Positions 56,200 through 64,000 of a DNA stretch of 64,000 nt are shown here, piece after piece (position 1 is the stretch's first letter; the number at the start of each line of letters is the position of its first letter). Source of the DNA: Prosapia bicincta (lineage: Eukaryota > Arthropoda > Insecta > Hemiptera > Cercopidae); NCBI GenBank assembly GCA_036971475.1, contig JBAIZL010000002.1, forward strand, positions 53,337,729 to 53,401,728, read 5' to 3'. Below the pieces are notes generated by a model. The model had not been told where the DNA came from and did not search any database. It was given only the letters and a program-made list of their open reading frames with translations. Both the position numbers and the translations under genes were made by a program.

Positions 56200-58657
56200 A
56201 TTACTCTATTGTAGTCTGATATCATAGTTAAGAACTCACATTGTTACTGTGTACTTTATCTGATATCATCTTTAATACCTTACATAGTCTCTGTAAATTT
56301 GATTATTCTATCTATAGTCTGATATCATAGTTGAGAACTCACATTGTTACTGTGTACTTTATCTGATGTCATTTTTAATAACTTACATAGTCTCTGTAAG
56401 TTTGATTACTGTATCTGTAGTCTGATATCATAGTTGAGATCTCACTTTGTTACTGTGTACTTTATCTGATATCATCTTTAATACCTTACATAGTCTCTAA
56501 AAATTTCATTACTCTATCTGTAGTCTCATATCATAGTTGAGAATTAACATTGTTACTGTGTACTTTATCTGATGTCATCTTTAATACCTTACGTAGTTTC
56601 TGTAAGTTTGATAACTCTATCTGTAGTTTGATATAATAGTTAAGATCTCACATTGTTACTGAGTACTTTATCTGATATCATCTTTAATACCTTACATAGT
56701 CTCTGTAAATATGATTACTCTATCTGTAGTCTGATATCATAGTTGAGAACTCACATTGTTACTGTGTAATTTATCTGATGTCATCTTTAATACCTTATAT
56801 AGTCTCTGTAAGTTTGATTACTATATCTGTAGTCTGATATCATAGTTGAGAACTCACATTGTTACTGTGTACTCTATCTGATATCATCTTTATTACCTTA
56901 CATAGTCTCTGTAAATTTGATTACTCTATCTGTAGTCTGATATCATAGTTGAGAACTCACATTGTTACTGTGTACTTTATCTGATGTCATCTTTAATACC
57001 TTACGTAGTCCTTGTAAGTTTGAATACTCTATCTGTAGTTTGATATGATAGTTAAGATCTCACATTGTTACTGAGTACTTTATCTGATATCATCTTTAAT
57101 ACCTTACATAGTCCCTGTAAATTTGATTACTCTATCTGTAGTCTGATATCATAGTTGAGAACTCACATTGTTACTGTTTACTTTATCTGATGTCATCTTT
57201 AATACCTTACATAGTCTCTGTAAGTTTGATTACTCTATCTCTAGTCTGATATCATAGTTGAGAACTCACATTGTTACAGAGTACTTTATCTGATGTCATC
57301 TTTAATACCTTACATAGTCTCTGTAAATTTGATTACTCTATCTGTAGTCTGATATCATAGTTGAGAACTCACATTGTTACTGTGTGTTTTATCTGATGTC
57401 ATCTTTAATACCTTACATAGTCTCTGTAAGTTTGATTACTCTATCTGTAGTCTGATATCATAGATGAGAACTCACATTGTTACTGTGTACTTTATCTGAT
57501 ATCATCTTTAATACCTTACATAGTCTCTGTAAGTTTCATTACTCTATCTGTAGTCTGATATCATAGTTAAGAACTCACATTGTTACTGTGTACTTTATCT
57601 GATTTCATCATAATATCTTACATATAGTCTGTAAGTTTGATTACTCTATCTCTAGTCTGATATCATAGTTGAAAACTCACATGGTCACTGTGTACTTTAT
57701 CTGATACCATCTTTAATATCTTACATAGTCTCTGTATTGATTACTCTATCTGTAGTGTGATATCATAGTTAAAAACACACATTGTAACTGCGTACTTTAT
57801 CTGATATCATCTTTAATACCTTACATAGTCTATGTAAGTTTTATTACTCTATCTGTAGTCTGATATTATAGTTGAGAACTGATATTGTTACTGTGTACTT
57901 TATCTGATATCATCTTTAATACCATACATAGTCTCTGTAAGTTTGATTACTCTATCTGTAGTCTGATATCGTAGTTAAGAACACACTTTGTCACTGTGTA
58001 CTTTATCTGATATCATCTTTAATACCTTACATAGTCTCTGTAAGTTTGATTACTCTATCTGTAGTCTGATATCATAGTTAAGAACTCACATTGTTACTGT
58101 GTACTCTATCTGATATCATCTTTAATAACTTACATATCTCTGTAAGTTTAATTACTCTATCTGTAGTCTGATATCATAGTTAAGAACTCACATTGTTACT
58201 GTGTACTTTATCTGATATCATCTTTAATACCTTACATAGTCTCTGTAAATTTGATTATTCTATCTATAGTCTGATATCATAGTTGAGAACTCACATTGTT
58301 ACTGTGTACTTTATCTGATGTCATTTTTAATAACTTACATAGTCTCTGTAAGTTTGATTACTGTATCTGTAGTCTGATATCATAGTTGAGAACTCACTTT
58401 GTTACTGTGTACTTTATCTGATATCATCTTTAATACCTTACATAGTCTCTGTAAATTTCATTACTCTATCTGTAGTCTCATATCATAGTTGAGAATTAAC
58501 ATTGTTACAGTGTACTTTATCTGATGTCATCTTTAATACCTTACGTAGTTTCTGTAAGTTTGATAACTCTATCTGTAGTTTGATATAATAGTTAAGATCT
58601 CACATTGTTACTGAGTACTTTATCTGATATCATCTTTAATACCTTACATAGTCTCTG
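55271..58657 (+). repeat. 3,387-bp (33-monomer) tandem duplication, copy 1
   Basis: Each marker tested recurs at exactly +3,387: GTATTGATT at 55,270 and 58,657, ACTCTTTCTG at 55,691 and 59,078, CTATCCTTAG at 56,104 and 59,491, ATTACTCTATTGTAG at 56,200 and 59,587, TTTGATATAATAG at 56,627 and 60,014, TGTGTTTTATC at 57,383 and 60,770, and TGATATCGTA at 57,964 and 61,351. The constant offset means no net indel between copies. I saw three single-base differences (T at 58,508 against its partner, A at 55,771 against C at 59,158, and G against C near 59,948), that is about 99.9% identity, though not every base was checked. Confidence 0.93.
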
Positions 58658-61600
58658 TATTGATTACTCTATCTGTAGTGTGATATCATAGTTAAAAACA
58701 CACATTGTAACTGCGTACTTTATCTGATATCATCTTTAATACCTTACATAGTCTATGTAAATTTGATTACTCTATCTGTAGATTGATATCATAGTTAAGA
58801 ACTCACATTGTCACTGTGTACTTCATCTGAAATCATCTTTAATACCTTACATAGTCTCTGTAAGTTTGATTACTCTATCTGTAGTCTGATATCATAGTTA
58901 AGAACTCACATTGTTACTGTGTACTTTATCTGATAACATCTTTAATACCTTACATAGTCTCTGTAAGTTTGATTACTCTATCTGTAGATTGATATCATAG
59001 TTAAAAACTCACATTGTTACTGTGTACTTTATCTGATAACATCTTTAAAACCTTACATAGTCTCTGTAAGTTTGATTACTCTTTCTGTAGTCTGATATCA
59101 TAGATGAGAACTCACATTGTTACTGTGTACTCTATCTGATATCATCTTTAATACCTTCCATATCTCTGTAAGTTTAATTACTCTATCTGTAGTCTGATAT
59201 CATAGTTAAGAACTCACATTGATACTGTGTACTTTATCTGATATCATCTTTAATACCTTACATATCTCTGTAAGTTTAATTACTCTAGCTGTAGACTGAT
59301 ATCATAGTTGAGAACTCACATTGTTACTGTGTACTTTATCTGATATCATCTTTAATACCTTACATAGTCTCTGTAAATTTGATTACTCTATCTGTAGTTT
59401 GATATCGTAGTTAAGAACACACTTTGTCACTGTGTACTTTATCTGATATCATCTTTAATACCTTACATAGTCTCTGTAAGTTTGATTACTCTATCCTTAG
59501 TCTGATATCATAGTTAAGAACTCACATTGTTACTGTGTACTCTATCTGATATCATCTTTAATAACTTACATATCTCTGTAAGTTTAATTACTCTATTGTA
59601 GTCTGATATCATAGTTAAGAACTCACATTGTTACTGTGTACTTTATCTGATATCATCTTTAATACCTTACATAGTCTCTGTAAATTTGATTATTCTATCT
59701 ATAGTCTGATATCATAGTTGAGAACTCACATTGTTACTGTGTACTTTATCTGATGTCATTTTTAATAACTTACATAGTCTCTGTAAGTTTGATTACTGTA
59801 TCTGTAGTCTGATATCATAGTTGAGATCTCACTTTGTTACTGTGTACTTTATCTGATATCATCTTTAATACCTTACATAGTCTCTAAAAATTTCATTACT
59901 CTATCTGTAGTCTCATATCATAGTTGAGAATTAACATTGTTACTGTGTACTTTATCTCATGTCATCTTTAATACCTTACGTAGTTTCTGTAAGTTTGATA
60001 ACTCTATCTGTAGTTTGATATAATAGTTAAGATCTCACATTGTTACTGAGTACTTTATCTGATATCATCTTTAATACCTTACATAGTCTCTGTAAATATG
60101 ATTACTCTATCTGTAGTCTGATATCATAGTTGAGAACTCACATTGTTACTGTGTAATTTATCTGATGTCATCTTTAATACCTTATATAGTCTCTGTAAGT
60201 TTGATTACTATATCTGTAGTCTGATATCATAGTTGAGAACTCACATTGTTACTGTGTACTCTATCTGATATCATCTTTATTACCTTACATAGTCTCTGTA
60301 AATTTGATTACTCTATCTGTAGTCTGATATCATAGTTGAGAACTCACATTGTTACTGTGTACTTTATCTGATGTCATCTTTAATACCTTACGTAGTCCTT
60401 GTAAGTTTGAATACTCTATCTGTAGTTTGATATGATAGTTAAGATCTCACATTGTTACTGAGTACTTTATCTGATATCATCTTTAATACCTTACATAGTC
60501 CCTGTAAATTTGATTACTCTATCTGTAGTCTGATATCATAGTTGAGAACTCACATTGTTACTGTTTACTTTATCTGATGTCATCTTTAATACCTTACATA
60601 GTCTCTGTAAGTTTGATTACTCTATCTCTAGTCTGATATCATAGTTGAGAACTCACATTGTTACAGAGTACTTTATCTGATGTCATCTTTAATACCTTAC
60701 ATAGTCTCTGTAAATTTGATTACTCTATCTGTAGTCTGATATCATAGTTGAGAACTCACATTGTTACTGTGTGTTTTATCTGATGTCATCTTTAATACCT
60801 TACATAGTCTCTGTAAGTTTGATTACTCTATCTGTAGTCTGATATCATAGATGAGAACTCACATTGTTACTGTGTACTTTATCTGATATCATCTTTAATA
60901 CCTTACATAGTCTCTGTAAGTTTCATTACTCTATCTGTAGTCTGATATCATAGTTAAGAACTCACATTGTTACTGTGTACTTTATCTGATTTCATCATAA
61001 TATCTTACATATAGTCTGTAAGTTTGATTACTCTATCTCTAGTCTGATATCATAGTTGAAAACTCACATGGTCACTGTGTACTTTATCTGATACCATCTT
61101 TAATATCTTACATAGTCTCTGTATTGATTACTCTATCTGTAGTGTGATATCATAGTTAAAAACACACATTGTAACTGCGTACTTTATCTGATATCATCTT
61201 TAATACCTTACATAGTCTATGTAAGTTTTATTACTCTATCTGTAGTCTGATATTATAGTTGAGAACTGATATTGTTACTGTGTACTTTATCTGATATCAT
61301 CTTTAATACCATACATAGTCTCTGTAAGTTTGATTACTCTATCTGTAGTCTGATATCGTAGTTAAGAACACACTTTGTCACTGTGTACTTTATCTGATAT
61401 CATCTTTAATACCTTACATAGTCTCTGTAAGTTTGATTACTCTATCTGTAGTCTGATATCATAGTTAAGAACTCACATTGTTACTGTGTACTCTATCTGA
61501 TATCATCTTTAATAACTTACATATCTCTGTAAGTTTAATTACTCTATCTGTAGTCTGATATCATAGTTAAGAACTCACATTGTTACTGTGTACTTTATCT

Positions 61601-62044
61601 GATATCATCTTTAATACCTTACATAGTCTCTGTAAATTTGATTATTCTATCTATAGTCTGATATCATAGTTGAGAACTCACATTGTTACTGTGTACTTTA
61701 TCTGATGTCATTTTTAATAACTTACATAGTCTCTGTAAGTTTGATTACTGTATCTGTAGTCTGATATCATAGTTGAGAACTCACTTTGTTACTGTGTACT
61801 TTATCTGATATCATCTTTAATACCTTACATAGTCTCTGTAAATTTCATTACTCTATCTGTAGTCTCATATCATAGTTGAGAATTAACATTGTTACTGTGT
61901 ACTTTATCTGATGTCATCTTTAATACCTTACGTAGTTTCTGTAAGTTTGATAACTCTATCTGTAGTTTGATATAATAGTTAAGATCTCACATTGTTACTG
62001 AGTACTTTATCTGATATCATCTTTAATACCTTACATAGTCTCTG
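58658..62044 (+). repeat. 3,387-bp tandem duplication, copy 2
   Basis: Second copy, abutting the first. At the joint (about 58,640-58,660) a monomer with the left part TGATATCATC/CTTTAATACC continues as GTATTGATTACTC, which elsewhere follows TGATACCATC/CTTTAATATC. At the far end (62,045) the same left part continues as GTAAATTTGATTAC, as it does at 54,244. The exchange point lies in the shared word TTACATAGTCTCTGTA, so its exact base cannot be fixed. Being the cleanest joint in the window, it is the best candidate for the most recent event. Confidence 0.93.
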
Positions 62045-64000
62045 TAAATTTGATTACTCTATCTGTAGTCTGATATCATAGTTGAGAACTCACATTGTTA
62101 CTGTGTAATTTATCTGATGTCATCTTTAATACCTTATATAGTCTCTGTAAGTTTATTACTATATCTGTAGTCTGATATCATAGTTGAGAACTCACATTGT
62201 TACTGTGTACTCTATCTGATATCATCTTTATTACCTTACATAGTCTCTGTAAATTTGATTACTCTATCTGTAGTCTGATATCATAGTTGAGAACTCACAT
62301 TGTTACTGTGTACTTTATCTGATGTCATCTTTAATACCTTACGTAGTCTTTGTAAGTTTGAATACTCTATCTGTAGTTTGATATGATAGTTAAGATCTCA
62401 CATTGTTACTGAGTACTTTATCTGATATCATCTTTAATACCTTACATAGTCCCTGTAAATTTGATTACTCTATCTGTAGTCTGATATCATAGTTGAGAAC
62501 TCACATTGTTACTGTTTACTTTATCTGATGTCATCTTTAATACCTTACATAGTCTCTGTAAGTTTGATTACTCTATCTCTAGTCTGATATCATAGTTGAG
62601 AACTCACATTGTTACAGAGTACTTTATCTGATGTCATCTTTAATACCTTACATAGTCTCTGTAAATTTGATTACTCTATCTGTAGTCTGATATCATAGTT
62701 GAGAACTCACATTGTTACTGTGTGTTTTATCTGATGTCATCTTTAATACCTTACATAGTCTCTGTAAGTTTGATTACTCTATCTGTAGTCTGATATCATA
62801 GATGAGAACTCACATTGTTACTGTGTACTTTATCTGATATCATCTTTAATACCTTACATAGTCTCTGTAAGTTTCATTACTCTATCTGTAGTCTGATATC
62901 ATAGTTAAGAACTCACATTGTTACTGTGTACTTTATCTGATTTCATCATAATATCTTACATAGAGTCTGTAAGTTTGATTACTCTATCTGTAGTCTGATA
63001 TCATAGTTAAAACTCACATGGTCACTGTGTACTTTATCTGATACCATCTTTAATATCTTACATAGTCTCTGTATTGATTACTCTATCTGTAGTGTGATAT
63101 CATAGTTAAAAACACACATTGTAACTGCGTACTTTATCTGATATCATCTTTAATACCTTACATAGTCTATGTAAATTTGATTACTCTATCTGTAGATTGA
63201 TATCATAGTTAAGAACTCACATTGTCACTGTGTACTTCATCTGAAATCATCTTTAATACCTTACATAGTCTCTGTAAGTTTGATTACTCTATCTGTAGTC
63301 TGATATCATAGTTAAGAACTCACATTGTTACTGTGTACTTTATCTGATAACATCTTTAATACCTTACATAGTCTCTGTAAGTTTGATTACTCTATCTGTA
63401 GATTGATATCATAGTTAAAAACTCACATTGTTACTGTGTACTTTATCTGATAACATCTTTAAAACCTTACATAGTCTCTGTAAGTTTGATTACTCTTTCT
63501 GTAGTCTGATATCATAGATGAGAACTCACATTGTTACTGTGTACTCTATCTGATATCATCTTTAATACCTTACATATCTCTGTAAGTTTAATTACTCTAT
63601 CTGTAGTCTGATATCATAGTTAAGAACTCACATTGATACTGTGTACTTTATCTGATATCATCTTTAATACCTTACATATCTCTGTAAGTTTAATTACTCT
63701 AGCTGTAGACTGATATCATAGTTGAGAACTCACATTGTTACTGTGTACTTTATCTGATATCATCTTTAATACCTTACATAGTCTCTGTAAATTTGATTAC
63801 TCTATCTGTAGTTTGATATCGTAGTTAAGAACACACTTTGTCACTGTGTACTTTATCTGATATCATCTTTAATACCTTACATAGTCTCTGTAAGTTTGAT
63901 TACTCTATCTGTAGTCTGATATCATAGTTAAGAACTCACATTGTTACTGTGTACTCTATCTGATATCATCTTTAATAACTTACATATCTCTGTAAGTTTA
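61351..64000 (+). repeat. Resumed HOR phase, +7,801 copy running off the window
   Basis: After the 3,387-bp duplication the array returns to the order seen from 53,550 onward and keeps it until the window ends inside a monomer at AATAACTTACATATCTC. The window end is not an array boundary: no unique flank is reached. Class markers present include TCATCATAATATC, the short GTATTGATT monomer, TGCGTACTTTATC, GATTGATATC, CTTCATCTGAAATC, TGATAACATC, ACTCTTTCTG and two successive ACATATCTCTG monomers. Confidence 0.88.

Larger units (their letters stand above)
1..64000. repeat. Satellite DNA array, ~103-bp monomer, ~620 tandem copies
   Basis: The same unit recurs from the first to the last base with no interruption and no inversion. 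Successive starts of TGTACTTTAT lie at 1, 104 and 207, giving a 103-bp unit, and the spacing holds throughout apart from small indel variants of 100-102 bp. The consensus monomer has 32 G/C in 103 positions (31%) and no CpG; CpGs occur only in variants such as TTACGTAG or TAGTCGAG. Stop codons fall in every frame, and 103 is not a multiple of 3, so long reading frames cannot persist. Such arrays are typical of eukaryotic heterochromatin; centromeric, pericentromeric or subtelomeric location is inference. I do not recognise the family. No transposon, tRNA, rRNA or unique spacer was seen in any stretch, so this entry also covers every gene-free interval of the window. Confidence 0.98.

Noticed and set aside
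55271..62044. The near-identical duplications as pure assembly artefacts
   Set aside because: Not fully excluded, but the copies carry private single-base differences (for example at 59,158 and near 59,948) and the flanking phase resumes consistently, which favours real duplication; only spanning reads can settle it.
1..64000. CRISPR array
   Set aside because: There are no unique spacers between constant repeats: the full 103 bp is repeated, and variation is spread along the unit. No cas-like reading frame is present.
1..64000. Primate-type alpha satellite or CENP-B-box satellite
   Set aside because: The unit is 103 bp, not 171 bp, and no sequence resembling the CENP-B box (TTCG followed by CGGG at fixed spacing) was seen; the rare TTCG at about 27,983 lacks the second half.
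1..64000. Telomeric or simple-sequence repeat
   Set aside because: No short motif such as TTAGGG or TTTAGGG repeats; the smallest clear period is 103 bp, with a degenerate half-unit.
1..64000. tRNA, rRNA or RNA polymerase III gene embedded in the array
   Set aside because: No stretch departs from the monomer pattern, and the monomer itself shows no cloverleaf-forming arms or recognisable A/B box pair.

Overview
The whole 64 kb window is one uninterrupted head-to-tail satellite DNA array. I find no gene, RNA gene, transposon, CRISPR array or unique sequence in it. The unit is about 103 bp, roughly 31% G+C, always in the same orientation, and is repeated about 620 times. The first monomer is at 1-103, and the next ones start at 104 and 207. 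Arrays of this size and kind belong to eukaryotic constitutive heterochromatin (centromeric, pericentromeric or subtelomeric). I do not recognise the family. It is clearly not the 171-bp primate alpha satellite, and I see no CENP-B-box-like motif. No species can be named from the sequence.

The monomer itself looks like an old dimer. Positions 1-44 and 45-103 share three boxes in the same order: TACTYTATCTG, ATATCAT and a 24-bp tail. The second half carries about 15 extra bases. Each half holds the 8-bp palindrome TGATATCA.

On top of the monomer there is nested higher-order repeat (HOR) structure, read from shared rare variants at fixed offsets. The left part (1 to about 11 kb) is diverse. 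It has a long-range pair at offset about 7.8-8.2 kb, a third partial copy at +13,971 bp, and a 1,440-bp (14-mer) tandem duplication at 3.2-6.1 kb. The middle has an offset-4,826 pair (12.35-16.0 kb with 17.18-20.8 kb), an offset-2,668 pair (20.06-22.73 kb with 22.73-25.4 kb) and a 7.4-8.0 kb pair (25.06-32.44 kb with 32.44 to about 40 kb). The right part has a 6,050/6,153-bp pair (41.24-47.29 kb with 47.29-53.45 kb), a clean 3,387-bp pair (55,271-58,657 with 58,658-62,044), and a 7,801-bp offset that resumes in phase to the window end.

Periods therefore change along the array, and each duplication joint lies inside a monomer and keeps the monomer register. This is the pattern expected from repeated unequal exchange or break-induced amplification. 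Copies look more alike towards the right (differences of order 1 per kb) than at the left, suggesting younger amplification there. The most useful observations are the mapped exchange joints, the dimeric origin of the monomer, the monomer-class markers that trace amplification history, and the twin palindromes. I found no evidence of a protein-coding or defence system.
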